Shown: positions 1 to 7,351 of the stretch, one piece after another | Numbering within the stretch: position 1 is the first letter of the stretch | Layout of the letters: each line of letters begins with the position of its first letter | From: an uncultured Eubacterium sp. | GTDB taxonomy: Bacteria; Bacillota; Clostridia; Lachnospirales; Lachnospiraceae | NCBI GenBank assembly: GCA_910580075.1 | Contig: CAJTVR010000080.1 | Location: 1-22,311 of the forward strand | Direction of reading: 5' to 3' | Length of the DNA stretch: 22,311 nt | Made by a program: the position numbers and the translations under genes | The notes under the pieces: generated by a model | What the model was told of the DNA's origin: nothing | Databases searched by the model: none | The model's input: only the letters and a program-made list of their open reading frames with translations

Positions 1-67
1 TCCGGCAAAACCGCAGAATATCTTTTCCAAACTTCAGGACAAACCGCTCAAATTCATCATTATCCAT
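1..67 (-). CDS. RNA polymerase sigma-70 family factor, N-terminal fragment (runs off the left edge)
   Basis: Only the first 22 codons are present (MDNDEFERFVLKFG...LRFCR). The pattern of acidic residues followed by FGKDILRFCR resembles the start of region 2 of small sigma-70/ECF-like factors of Clostridia. Such factors direct RNA polymerase to a dedicated promoter set. Start choice: an AGGAGG box lies on the minus strand at about 77-82. The ATG at 67 is nine bases from GGAGG, while an in-frame ATG at 76 directly abuts the box and is unlikely to be used. The rest of the gene is outside the window, so the assignment rests on this short stretch. Confidence 0.55.
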   Translation of the reverse strand, partial: MDNDEFERFVLKFGKDILRFCR

Positions 68-435
68 AGCAGCCATCCTCCTTCTTCTTTCAAGCCGGCT
101 TGCAAAGATTTGCCCTTGCATATATATGTTGTCATGACACCGGAAAAAGTTTTCGATTTTCAAAAATTTTATATATATGTCCTCTGTTCTTTTTTACTAT
201 TAATCTTAATTTCTGTATTGGGAATTGCAAAATACGGCATCCTCCGGAACATGAACAGCGCCGTGGGGAGACGCGTCCGGGTAATCTATACGTTTCCGCA
301 AATTATACAGCTTCTTTCATTTCTCAAACACACACAGAGCATGTCTGCCAGCAAAAGCAGACTGTGCAGGCTGTACTCCGGGATCATCAAAAACTCCTGC
401 AGCAGTAAAACCAAAGACAGCTTCTTCTAATTTGA
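68..435. other. Intergenic region without a convincing gene
   Basis: This AT-rich region separates the divergent sigma-factor gene and hflX. It holds a perfect 10-bp palindrome, TGTCATGACA, at 130-139, which could be an operator for the sigma-factor gene. It also holds the repeat end fragment at 273-290. Two overlapping open frames on the plus strand (100-408 and 110-430) lack ribosome binding sites and protein-like composition, and one runs through the repeat fragment, so I do not call a gene. Confidence 0.5.
273..290 (+). repeat. End fragment of the long-hairpin repeat family (R1)
   Basis: The 18 bases GCGTCCGGGTAATCTATA match the right-hand terminus of the complete repeat (GCGTCCGGGTAACCTAC at 2214-2230). 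They also match the tail near 9906-9921 (GTCCGGGTAGTCTATA). A CTCCGGAACATGAACAG stretch at about 242-258 recalls the CTCCGG loop motif of other copies. This is probably a decayed copy. Confidence 0.4.
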
Positions 436-464
436 TTGCACCAGAAGATACCATATGTTATAAT
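436..464 (+). promoter_or_regulatory. Sigma-A promoter of hflX
   Basis: A -35 box TTGCAC (436-441), a 17-base spacer and a perfect -10 box TATAAT (459-464) preceded by TG at 456-457 make an extended -10 promoter. Transcription would start near 471, leaving a leader of about 234 nt before the hflX start codon at 705. Confidence 0.7.
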
Positions 465-529
465 CTGCAAAAGAAATGCAGAAACTAAAAACATACATGG
501 TAAAACATCATTAAGAGGAGAATGCCGCT

Positions 530-547
530 ATGAAATTTGAAAACTAA
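530..547 (+). CDS. Five-codon leader ORF (MKFEN) upstream of hflX
   Basis: The sequence AAGAGGAG (513-520) sits nine bases before ATG AAA TTT GAA AAC TAA. This is an unusually good ribosome binding site for such a short frame, placed within the predicted hflX leader transcript. Leader ORFs followed by alternative RNA folds are known in front of antibiotic-inducible ribosome-protection genes, including hflX homologues of Listeria. Here the regulatory role is inference from position, RBS quality and the hairpins at 580-648. It could be a chance ORF. Confidence 0.4.
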   Translation: MKFEN

Positions 548-579
548 AAACCTAAAACACGAAAATCACTTTATGATAC

Positions 580-648
580 CTGTAAAGCTGACTGATATCA
601 ATCGGAGATCCACTTTACAGTATTTATAAAACTGACTCATCCCGATTG
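580..648 (+). promoter_or_regulatory. Mutually exclusive hairpins in the hflX leader (attenuator-like)
   Basis: CTGTAAAG (580-587) pairs perfectly with CTTTACAG (613-620). Inside that loop, CAATCGG (599-605) is complementary to CCGATTG (642-648), so simple nested folding allows only one stem. The fold begins 33 nt after the MKFEN stop codon, close enough for a stalled ribosome to influence it if leader and fold are linked. No clear run of U residues follows either stem, so a classical intrinsic terminator is not evident. Control of translation or another mechanism is equally possible. Confidence 0.35.
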
Positions 649-704
649 TCGTTTCACATCATAAAACCTATAAAACTCAAAAAAATGAAATGGAGAATTG
701 CAAT

Positions 705-2063
705 ATGGAACCTATAAATACCACAAAAACTGAAATTGAAAATCACATGACGGAAAGCAGTATTACAAACCCGCGGCAGATCTCTGCAGAAGAAACATAT
801 GAGCGCGTTCTTTTAGCAGGCGCAGACTGCGAAAAAAATGAACATGATTTCGAGCGTTCCATGGAAGAATTAAAAAACCTCGCTGAAGCGCATTTTATGA
901 AACCAGTTGGAATGATCACACAGAAAATGGAGAGCCCAAATAAAGCACTCTATATCGGAACCGGAAAAGTACAGGAAGTAAAAGAAGCCGCCATGCTCCT
1001 TGAAGCAGATGCTGTTGTCTTTAATGATACCCTTACTCCGTCCCAGCTGAACAATCTGCAAAGAGAGCTGGACAAACCGGTTATGGACCGGACAGCCCTG
1101 ATTCTGGATATCTTTGCAACCCGTGCCAGAACCAGGGAAGCAAAGCTGCAGGTAGAATCTGCAAGACTTAAATACCTGCTTCCAAGGCTTGTCGGCATGC
1201 ATCAGGCTCTTACCAGACAGGGAGGTACCAGCGGAAGCATGAGCAGCCGCGGTGCCGGAGAAAAAAAATTAGAGCTTGACCGCCGCAGAATTGAACAGCG
1301 TATCACCGAACTAAACCGTGACTTAAAAGAAGTCGCAAATGAAAGAGCTGTCCAGAGAAAAAACCGCGAAGAATCCAGACTCCCGCTGGTAGCGCTGGCA
1401 GGTTATACAAACTCTGGGAAATCCACCATTATGAATGCTATGATTGATGCATACGTAAAAAACGATGAAAAAAAAGTGCTGGAAAAAGATATGCTGTTTG
1501 CGACCCTGGATACAACAGTCAGACGTATCTGCACAGGAAACAGTAAAGATTTTCTGCTGTCTGATACTGTAGGTTTTATTCATAAACTTCCACATGCACT
1601 GGTCCGGGCATTTCATGCAACACTTGAAGAAATGGAAAGTGCAGATCTGATTCTGCATGTTGTAGATTATTCAGACCCTGACCACAGAGACCATATGGAA
1701 ACTACAAAAGAAATATTATCAGGACTAAATACATCCGGCATTCCAATGATTACCGTCTTTAACAAAGCCGACCAATGCCCGGATATGACAGACTATCCTA
1801 AAATTGCAGGAGAAGATAAAATATATATCTCCGCACGCGAAGAATCCTCTCTGGAACTGTTAACCAGCATGATTTTGGATAAAGTCTATGAAGACTATGT
1901 ACAGGCCGAATTCCTGATTCCATATAATAAGGGAGACATCGCATCTTATTTTATGGAAAACACACATGTTTCAGAGCGTGCATTTGAGGAAAACGGGACA
2001 CGGCTGATCGTAAAATGCCATAAGGCAGATGCAGCTAAATATGCTCAGTTTCGCACGGATTAA
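705..2063 (+). CDS. hflX: GTPase HflX
   Basis: HflX is a ribosome-associated GTPase of the Obg-HflX superfamily that binds 50S subunits and can split stalled or idle ribosomes. The 452-residue product has the N-terminal HflX domain, a coiled middle segment (LDRRRIEQRITELNRDLKEV) and the G domain. G1 is GYTNSGKS at residues 233-240, the switch has DTTVRR, G3 is DTVGF at about 287, G4 is NKAD at about 353, and G5 is SAREESS. It is slightly longer than many HflX proteins because of an N-terminal tail. Start choice: GGAG at 692-695 lies nine bases before the ATG at 705, while the in-frame ATG at 690 would precede that box. It has its own promoter and a long structured leader. A large hairpin repeat follows the stop codon. 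Confidence 0.93.
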   Translation: MEPINTTKTEIENHMTESSITNPRQISAEETYERVLLAGADCEKNEHDFERSMEELKNLAEAHFMKPVGMITQKMESPNKALYIGTGKVQEVKEAAMLLEADAVVFNDTLTPSQLNNLQRELDKPVMDRTALILDIFATRARTREAKLQVESARLKYLLPRLVGMHQALTRQGGTSGSMSSRGAGEKKLELDRRRIEQRITELNRDLKEVANERAVQRKNREESRLPLVALAGYTNSGKSTIMNAMIDAYVKNDEKKVLEKDMLFATLDTTVRRICTGNSKDFLLSDTVGFIHKLPHALVRAFHATLEEMESADLILHVVDYSDPDHRDHMETTKEILSGLNTSGIPMITVFNKADQCPDMTDYPKIAGEDKIYISAREESSLELLTSMILDKVYEDYVQAEFLIPYNKGDIASYFMENTHVSERAFEENGTRLIVKCHKADAAKYAQFRTD

Positions 2064-2108
2064 ACGCTGCGGGACGATTCACCACTGGCAGGTTTTAAGG
2101 ATTGATTA

Positions 2109-2227
2109 GCCAGCCGGACGCTGGGAAGAGACACTTTTTCCTTTTTCTGTGACTCCGGAGAACTTCTTACAGTTCGAAGGCGGAACAGAAAAAGGAAAAA
2201 GTGTCTCTTCCCGGCGTCCGGGTAACC
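2109..2227. repeat. Complete long-hairpin intergenic repeat (R2), 37-bp stem
   Basis: The left arm (2114-2150) and right arm (2185-2221) are complementary over 37 bases with a single T/C difference that would be a G-U pair in RNA. They enclose a 34-base spacer with a CTCCGG motif. The arms carry the core ACACTTTTTCC followed by TTTTTCTGT. The element fills the gap between hflX and the GNAT gene. No run of T follows on either strand, so it is not a standard intrinsic terminator, though such a stem would affect read-through and mRNA decay. The right half matches 9823-9890 at 63 of 68 positions, and 27 bases of the left half recur exactly at 22267-22293. No transposase or target-site duplication is visible. 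Confidence 0.8.
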
Positions 2228-2267
2228 TACATTCAAAGCCGCACATATAATAAGGAGACCATTCGAA

Positions 2268-2798
2268 ATGTTAGAAATTATGAAAGACCAGGAATTTGAC
2301 CAGGTATACTCCCTGATGCAGAAAAGTTTTCCCATAGATGAATACAGACCGGTTCAGGAACAGCAAAAGCTGCTGCAAAACCAAAACTACCGCATCTATA
2401 CCGTACACGATACAGACAAAACCACAGTCAGAGCCTTTCTGGCTGTATGGCAGTTTTGTGATTTTACTTATTTTGAACATTTTGCAGTAGACACTGCGCT
2501 GCGCGGCCAGGGCATGGGTTCCATGATTTTAAAAGAAGCCAGCCGCCTGTTTGACAGACAGATCTGTCTGGAAGCTGAACTGCCTGATACTGAAATAGCA
2601 AAACGGCGCATTGAATTTTACAGACGAAACGGCTATTTTTCAAATGACTATTTCTATATGCAGCCGCCCATTTCAGAAGGCAGAAAAGCAGTACCTCTGA
2701 TGATTATGACGGCAAAATGCACAGTCACAAAAGAACAGTTTGAAAAAATAAAAGCTGTGCTGTACCGTGAAGTATATCACCAGACAGATGCCGGATAA
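2268..2798 (+). CDS. GNAT family N-acetyltransferase
   Basis: This 176-residue protein has the GCN5-related acetyltransferase fold, which transfers the acetyl group of acetyl-CoA to an amine. The acetyl-CoA-binding motif A appears as RGQGMG at residues 79-84 after the beta-strand YFEHFAVDTALRG. Motif B is recognisable as RRIEFYRRNGYF. The substrate cannot be deduced. AAGGAG (2252-2257) lies ten bases before the ATG. It follows hflX in the same direction but is separated by the R2 hairpin, so it may have reduced or separate expression. It converges with ybaK, whose stop codon is 30 bases away. Confidence 0.85.
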   Translation: MLEIMKDQEFDQVYSLMQKSFPIDEYRPVQEQQKLLQNQNYRIYTVHDTDKTTVRAFLAVWQFCDFTYFEHFAVDTALRGQGMGSMILKEASRLFDRQICLEAELPDTEIAKRRIEFYRRNGYFSNDYFYMQPPISEGRKAVPLMIMTAKCTVTKEQFEKIKAVLYREVYHQTDAG

Positions 2799-2855
2799 CC
2801 GTCCTGTCTGCCTGTTACGGCAGAGTTTCAGATGGCTAGATCTGCCGTCTGAAAC
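2788..2855. terminator. Paired hairpins between the convergent GNAT and ybaK genes
   Basis: There are two stems. TGCCG/CGGCA with inner TAAC/GTTA spans 2788-2822. GTTTCAGATGGC (2825-2836) pairs with GCCGTCTGAAAC (2844-2855) with one G-U pair and a 7-base loop. The second stem overlaps the last ybaK codons and is followed on the plus strand by a T5 run at about 2864-2868. They are probably transcription terminators for the convergent pair, although the T tract is short and offset. Confidence 0.4.
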
Positions 2856-3304
2856 GGCACTGCTTTTTCCAGCTCCTGCAGTGACAGTTCCACCTGGCAG
2901 CCAATTTTTCCTGCACTGAAAATGATCGTATTTAGATTTTCACAGCTGGTATCTATCGTCGTTTTAAATAATTTCTTCATCCCGATCGGAGAACACCCGC
3001 CATGCACATATCCGGTAAGCGGAAGCAGTTCCTTTTCTTTTATCATTTCGATATGTTTTTCTCCGGCTGCTTCTGCCGCCTTTTTCAGGTCCAGTTCTTT
3101 TGCCACAGGTATAACAAATACATAATGCCGGCCGCTCTTTCCGACTGTTACAAGTGCTTTAAATACCTGCTCAGGATTTTTGTTTAATATGGCGGCTGCT
3201 TCCACGCCGCTGACTGCCTTTGTCTGGTCAAAGAAAAAACTATTATATTTGATTTTTTTACTGTCTAACAGACGCATGACGTTCGTCTTCTCATTCTTCT
3301 TCAA
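2828..3304 (-). CDS. ybaK: YbaK/EbsC-type aminoacyl-tRNA deacylase
   Basis: Proteins of this family hydrolyse mischarged tRNA, typically Cys-tRNA(Pro), acting in trans to prolyl-tRNA synthetase. The 158-residue product matches the family in length and motifs. The invariant lysine is in QVFKALV (K49), followed by the core segment GRHYVFVIPVAKELDLKK and the glycine-rich TGYVHGGCSPIGMKK that shapes the substrate pocket. Its ATG overlaps the TGA of the upstream ATPase gene by four bases (ATGA), so the two are translationally coupled. The exact tRNA specificity is not readable from the sequence. Confidence 0.9.
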   Translation of the reverse strand: MKKNEKTNVMRLLDSKKIKYNSFFFDQTKAVSGVEAAAILNKNPEQVFKALVTVGKSGRHYVFVIPVAKELDLKKAAEAAGEKHIEMIKEKELLPLTGYVHGGCSPIGMKKLFKTTIDTSCENLNTIIFSAGKIGCQVELSLQELEKAVPFQTADLAI

Positions 3305-4170
3305 GGAATGCCTCCTTCAAATTCCCCCACATGTTTTTTGAAAAACGCATAATACTGCCTCATACTTGAAAGCTCTGTCCATTTTTTCACATCTGCCGGG
3401 TCTTCATCAAAATCATATATTTTTGCCCCTTTCATGGATAACAGAAACGGTGAATGCGTGGCAATTACAAACTGGCAGTGAAAAAACCTGGCGCTGTCTT
3501 CCAAAAAACGCAGCAGCTCCTGCTGTTTATCCGGCGACAGGCTGTTTTCCGGCTCATCCAGCAGATACAGCGCATGATCTGTTATTTTACTTCCAAAATA
3601 CAAAAAAGCGCTTTCCCCATTTGAATGCTCCCTTACATTGTCTATCAGATTTTTCCGGATATATTTTGATTTTGTACTGCTGCGTGCCAGGTTTACTTTT
3701 TTTAATTTTTCATAATCTTCCAGCGATTTCACCTGAAAGGAAGAATATTTCATGTCCGTATAATCTTCCATCAGCTCTTCCCGCCGTTTGTCAATCCCTT
3801 CATTGATGCATCGCAGGTTCAGCATAAAGTCAAACACATCGTCACTTGTAATTACACAGCTTCCTTTTGGAAGATCCCGGCTGCATTCAGACTGGCAGTC
3901 CTCAAGGTAGCGTTCAAAAAAACTGCTGCGGTTGTATAAAGTACTTCTTTCAAGCTGCAGCTTTTCTGCAATGACATTCAAAGCAGTCGTCTTCCCGCAG
4001 CCGTTGCCGCCGTAAAATATTGTGACCGGCTCAAAATCAATCTGGCTGAGATGATGCCTGGAAAGAATCCCGTATGGATAGACCGTATCATAGCAGGTCA
4101 TTTTAAGAGAAAATAATAAATCTGTCTCCAGCTCTGCATCTGGAAAACGAAACTGCGATAAGTAGATCAT
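3301..4170 (-). CDS. AAA/ABC-like predicted ATPase (COG3910-type)
   Basis: This 289-residue soluble protein has the ABC-like nucleotide-binding layout. Walker A is GGNGCGKT (54-61), the signature-like motif is SNGES (183-187), Walker B is LYLLDEP (201-207), and the switch histidine is in ATHSPF (about 237-242). It lacks membrane segments, so it is not an importer subunit. It resembles the predicted ATPases of COG3910 and the RecF/OLD-like AAA_21 group, whose physiological role is mostly unknown. Start choice: GGAGGA lies just upstream of the ATG at 4170. A longer frame starting at 4212 has no ribosome binding site and would run into a hairpin. It is coupled by a 4-base overlap to ybaK. Confidence 0.75.
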   Translation of the reverse strand: MIYLSQFRFPDAELETDLLFSLKMTCYDTVYPYGILSRHHLSQIDFEPVTIFYGGNGCGKTTALNVIAEKLQLERSTLYNRSSFFERYLEDCQSECSRDLPKGSCVITSDDVFDFMLNLRCINEGIDKRREELMEDYTDMKYSSFQVKSLEDYEKLKKVNLARSSTKSKYIRKNLIDNVREHSNGESAFLYFGSKITDHALYLLDEPENSLSPDKQQELLRFLEDSARFFHCQFVIATHSPFLLSMKGAKIYDFDEDPADVKKWTELSSMRQYYAFFKKHVGEFEGGIP

Positions 4171-4201
4171 AAAAAACTTCCTCCATATATACCAGCCGCA
4201 A

Positions 4202-4251
4202 AGCGCAGACAAAACACCGGATGCCTGAATCCGCCTGTCTTTGTCTGCGCT
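4202..4251. terminator. 12-bp stem hairpin, probable terminator of the M13 peptidase gene
   Basis: AGCGCAGACAAA (4202-4213) is fully complementary to TTTGTCTGCGCT (4240-4251). A nested CGGAT/ATCCG pair lies at 4218-4222 and 4229-4233. The structure sits 31 bases beyond the stop codon of the minus-strand peptidase gene and upstream of the ATPase gene. The downstream T tract is poor on both strands, so termination efficiency is uncertain. Confidence 0.45.
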
Positions 4252-4281
4252 GCAGCCTTCCCATTGCAGGTTTTTAGTATA

Positions 4282-6774
4282 TTACCAGATCTGTACCCGG
4301 TCTTTAGGAGCTACATACATGGCGTCGTCTTTTGTAATGCCATATACATCATAGAACTGTTCAAACAGCGGCAGTACTGCATTCACACGCACTTTATTTA
4401 AAGAATGCGCATCAAGCGTTAACAGATAATCGCGGTACTGGTCTGTCTGGCTGGAAGCCCAGATGTTCGCATTGCTTTCAAAAACTTTTTTCTGTGCTTC
4501 TTTGTCGTCTCCGACAATATCGAGCACGCATGCCATAGCTCCCATATCCGCTATATTTTCCCCTACGGTCGTATCTCCGTTTTGGAAAATTCCGTTTGCA
4601 ACTTCTATGCTGCTGTAATAATCCTTTACCTTTTGAGCCCTTGCTGTAAACTCTGCCAGGTCTTTTTCAGTCCACCAGTTGCTGAAATTGCCGTTTTCAT
4701 CGTAACCGGAACCGAAGTTGTCAAACGCATGTGTAATTTCATGGCCGATTACCGAACCGATGCCGCCCAGATTCTCAGCATAGCTGGCATTTTTATCATA
4801 AAACGGAGCCTGTAAAATTGCTGCCGGGAATGTTATGTCATTTGCCTGCGGATTGTACATGGCATTTACTGTCTGCGGTGTGATGCCCCATTTGGTTTTA
4901 TCAACGCCGGAATCCAGCATCTTTTGTACATCTTTTGTCAGAGCTTTCTGAATATGTGCAATATTTTCCGCCAGACTAAGCGACGTTTCTACCGGTATTT
5001 CATCTAAATAAGACGGCCACTGGTCAGGATAGCCGATTTTAATGGTCATCGTATCCAGTTTTTTTGCTGCTTTCTTTTTTGTTTCTTCAGAAAGCCAGGT
5101 AATTTTAGAAAGCCTGCTTCTAAATGTTTCAATGAGTTTTTTCGTCATTGCCTCAACTTCCTGCTTGCTTTCTTCTGAAAAATATTTATCCGTATACAGT
5201 TTGCCAAATTCCCATGCAAATAAGGCCTGTGTAAGTTCCTTCGCTACAGTATCTGATGTTTTTTCTTCTACAGTTCCTGCAAGGGCTGCATTAAAATCCT
5301 GCAGTGCCTGGTAATGCGCACCTGTCAGATAACTGCTGTAAGACGTATACAGATTAAGTTTTGCATACTCTTTCAAAAGGTCCAGATGTTCCGGCGTCAG
5401 ATAGCTGTTGACTTTTTTTGCATTTTCCACTTCCCTGACCACACAGGTGTCAAAATCTGTAATGCCAAGTGTTTTTAAATACCCTTCTATATCACAGTTG
5501 CTGTAAAGTTTCTTAAAATCCTCTTTTGAATAAGGATTATACATCAGCTGCGTATTGTAACGGTCCTGCAGTCCAAGCCCGCTTTCTGCAAATTCCTGCA
5601 TCAGCTTATATACTTTTTCTGTCTTTTCTAAAGCTTTCTGCTCACTCTCTCCTGCCAGAAGATACATCTGTTTTGTCAGGGCTGACATTGCCTGCCGGGC
5701 TGCTTTATTTGCATCTCCCTGTCCATAGTAATCCTTTGGGAGAAAATAACTCGGGCCGACATCTGTGAGTGCATATTTATTAGAATCCAGTGTATCCTGA
5801 ACAACGCTGAAATTGAGAATACTGGTTACGCCGATCAGCTGTAACTGTGCCAGCACATTTACAAATTCGTCAACTGTCTGCGCCTGGTCAATCTGGCTGA
5901 TATACGGCTGCAGCGGCTGAATGCCTGCCTGGTCTCTCGTATCCATATCCCTGGCCAGCAGATAAATATCAATAATTTTCTGCTGTATAGTGCCTTTTTC
6001 ATAGCTGTCCTTCTTAGCAGCCAGCTCATCGATTAAAACACTTAAATTTTTTGTAACCGTATCCTGTAAATCGTTAAAATTGCTCCACATGTTCTGGTCA
6101 GGTCTGAGCGGATGTTCCTTGATTACAGCTGTGTTTACAAACTGATAAAAATCATCTTCCAGGCGCACCGGGCTGTCAGCTGAACGGACAGTGACTGTCA
6201 CTGTTTCTTTCTTCTTCGAGCCGTCTGCCGCCAGTACCGTGATTTTTGTTTTGCCGGCTTTTTTCGCGGTCACAACACCGTCTTTGGATACCGCTGCCAC
6301 TTTGCTGTCAGCAGACTTGTAAATAACATCCGGATTTGAAGCATTTTTTGGAGAAACATCTGCTTTAATCGTAGATTTCCCGCCAGCGAGCAGTGCAACC
6401 GATGACTTGATGACATTGATATCCGACACTTTTGTGCCTACTGTAACTGTAATCGTGTCTTTTGTGCCTCCTGCCGAAAGTGTAATTTTAGCAGTACCCT
6501 TTTTAATGCCTTTCAGTTTTCCAGTTTTGCTCACAGTTACAGCTTTGCTGCTGCTTTTCCATTTTACATCTGAGCGGTTTGCCTTTAGCTGGAATGTCTC
6601 GCCTTTTTCAATTGTCAGTGCATCTGTAGTTACATTTGTGATTTCCGCTTTCTTCGCTGCAGCTTCTACAGCTGTAAGCGCCCCGCCATCCGAAAACGCT
6701 GCCGTTGCCGGAGCTGCCGGAAATGCCAGCAGCGCTGCCAGCAGAAGGGATAACAATTTATTTCTTCTTTTCAT
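4282..6774 (-). CDS. Secreted M13 family zinc metallopeptidase with two BIG2-like domains
   Basis: M13 (neprilysin/PepO-like) endopeptidases cleave peptides with a catalytic zinc. This 830-residue protein starts with a signal peptide (MKRRNKLLSLLLAALLAF..., AxA-type cleavage near residue 26). Two lysine-rich bacterial Ig-like BIG2 repeats follow (about 46-113 and 117-198), then the M13 N-terminal domain from about 203. Zinc ligands are H678 and H682 in HEITH with catalytic E679, and E739 in GENIAD with D743. The substrate-binding motif appears as NAMYNP, and the C-terminus ends RVQIW, as is usual for the family. Start choice: AAAGGA lies eight bases before the ATG at 6774, whereas the upstream in-frame ATG at 6816 has no such box. 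The BIG2 domains suggest attachment to the cell surface. It appears monocistronic. Confidence 0.92.
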   Translation of the reverse strand: MKRRNKLLSLLLAALLAFPAAPATAAFSDGGALTAVEAAAKKAEITNVTTDALTIEKGETFQLKANRSDVKWKSSSKAVTVSKTGKLKGIKKGTAKITLSAGGTKDTITVTVGTKVSDINVIKSSVALLAGGKSTIKADVSPKNASNPDVIYKSADSKVAAVSKDGVVTAKKAGKTKITVLAADGSKKKETVTVTVRSADSPVRLEDDFYQFVNTAVIKEHPLRPDQNMWSNFNDLQDTVTKNLSVLIDELAAKKDSYEKGTIQQKIIDIYLLARDMDTRDQAGIQPLQPYISQIDQAQTVDEFVNVLAQLQLIGVTSILNFSVVQDTLDSNKYALTDVGPSYFLPKDYYGQGDANKAARQAMSALTKQMYLLAGESEQKALEKTEKVYKLMQEFAESGLGLQDRYNTQLMYNPYSKEDFKKLYSNCDIEGYLKTLGITDFDTCVVREVENAKKVNSYLTPEHLDLLKEYAKLNLYTSYSSYLTGAHYQALQDFNAALAGTVEEKTSDTVAKELTQALFAWEFGKLYTDKYFSEESKQEVEAMTKKLIETFRSRLSKITWLSEETKKKAAKKLDTMTIKIGYPDQWPSYLDEIPVETSLSLAENIAHIQKALTKDVQKMLDSGVDKTKWGITPQTVNAMYNPQANDITFPAAILQAPFYDKNASYAENLGGIGSVIGHEITHAFDNFGSGYDENGNFSNWWTEKDLAEFTARAQKVKDYYSSIEVANGIFQNGDTTVGENIADMGAMACVLDIVGDDKEAQKKVFESNANIWASSQTDQYRDYLLTLDAHSLNKVRVNAVLPLFEQFYDVYGITKDDAMYVAPKDRVQIW

Positions 6775-6908
6775 TTCCCCTATCCTTTCTTCATGATCAT
6801 ATTTCCCCTGTTTCATACACTATTTTACTGGAAGATCATAGAAAAAACAAGTAAAAAGTTTCAGGTCATCTAAGGTATATCCGGACAATTCTTTTCATAA
6901 AATATGCT

Positions 6909-7226
6909 TTATTTTCCCTGCATCCAGGTATCTGCCATTCCCATCTGAAACAGTTCCCTCATCTGTCCGTCATATTCATCTGACGCTTTATACTCTCTGA
7001 GCATTTTCATCAGATACTGCTCCTGAACGTTTTTCGATTCATATGTATGCAGAACCGGCTTTAAAAACTCTGCCAGCTCTGCCGGACGAAGCTCTTCTGC
7101 AGGCTTTTCACCGCTCAGCCTGCACAAAAGACCTCCTGCATAATAAAATTCATAATTTCCCATCATAATAGAAGCCTGCAGCCTGCATTTAATCATCACG
7201 CTCTGCTTTGCCAGAATCAGTTCCAT
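6909..7226 (-). CDS. Small protein of unknown function (105 aa)
   Basis: I do not recognise this protein. It starts MELILAKQSVMIKCRLQ and is soluble and mildly acidic, with no signal peptide or membrane segment. Most of it looks helical (EELRPAELAEFLKPVL, VQEQYLMKMLREYKAS). AGGAGG at 7238-7243 lies 11 bases before the ATG at 7226. A GTG at 7238 in the same frame overlaps the box and is unlikely. A good promoter lies at 7323-7351, which supports a real gene. It is followed by the divergently spaced 5' region of the peptidase gene, on the same strand with a 134-base gap. Confidence 0.55.
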   Translation of the reverse strand: MELILAKQSVMIKCRLQASIMMGNYEFYYAGGLLCRLSGEKPAEELRPAELAEFLKPVLHTYESKNVQEQYLMKMLREYKASDEYDGQMRELFQMGMADTWMQGK

Positions 7227-7322
7227 TCCATCAGTCACCTCCTGATTATGTTCATCCTGTTCATACTATCATATTCTATGTAAAAAAGTAAGCGGATTTT
7301 TCTCCTGTCTTCCCCTTCCGTT

Positions 7323-7351
7323 AATCTATGCCGTCTGTTTCATAATGTCAA
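7323..7351 (-). promoter_or_regulatory. Sigma-A promoter of the 105-aa gene
   Basis: On the minus strand TTGACA (7351-7346), a 17-base spacer and TAGATT (7328-7323) form a promoter with a perfect -35 box. The start of transcription would be near 7316, about 90 nt before the ATG. The -35 box overlaps the stop codon of the fragment at 7348-7548. Confidence 0.5.

Noticed and set aside
110..430. 106-residue open frame between the sigma-factor gene and hflX
   Set aside because: It has no ribosome binding site, runs through a repeat fragment, and the second half has an unlikely composition. The hflX promoter starts directly behind it.
2109..2227. Reading the large hairpin as a normal rho-independent terminator of hflX
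   Set aside because: The stem is far longer than usual, no T run follows on either strand, and the same sequence recurs at unrelated places.
2060..2335. 91-residue minus-strand frame across the complete repeat
   Set aside because: It is produced by the repeat arm itself (FLFLF and KKEKVS-type translations) and overlaps the GNAT start and the hflX end.
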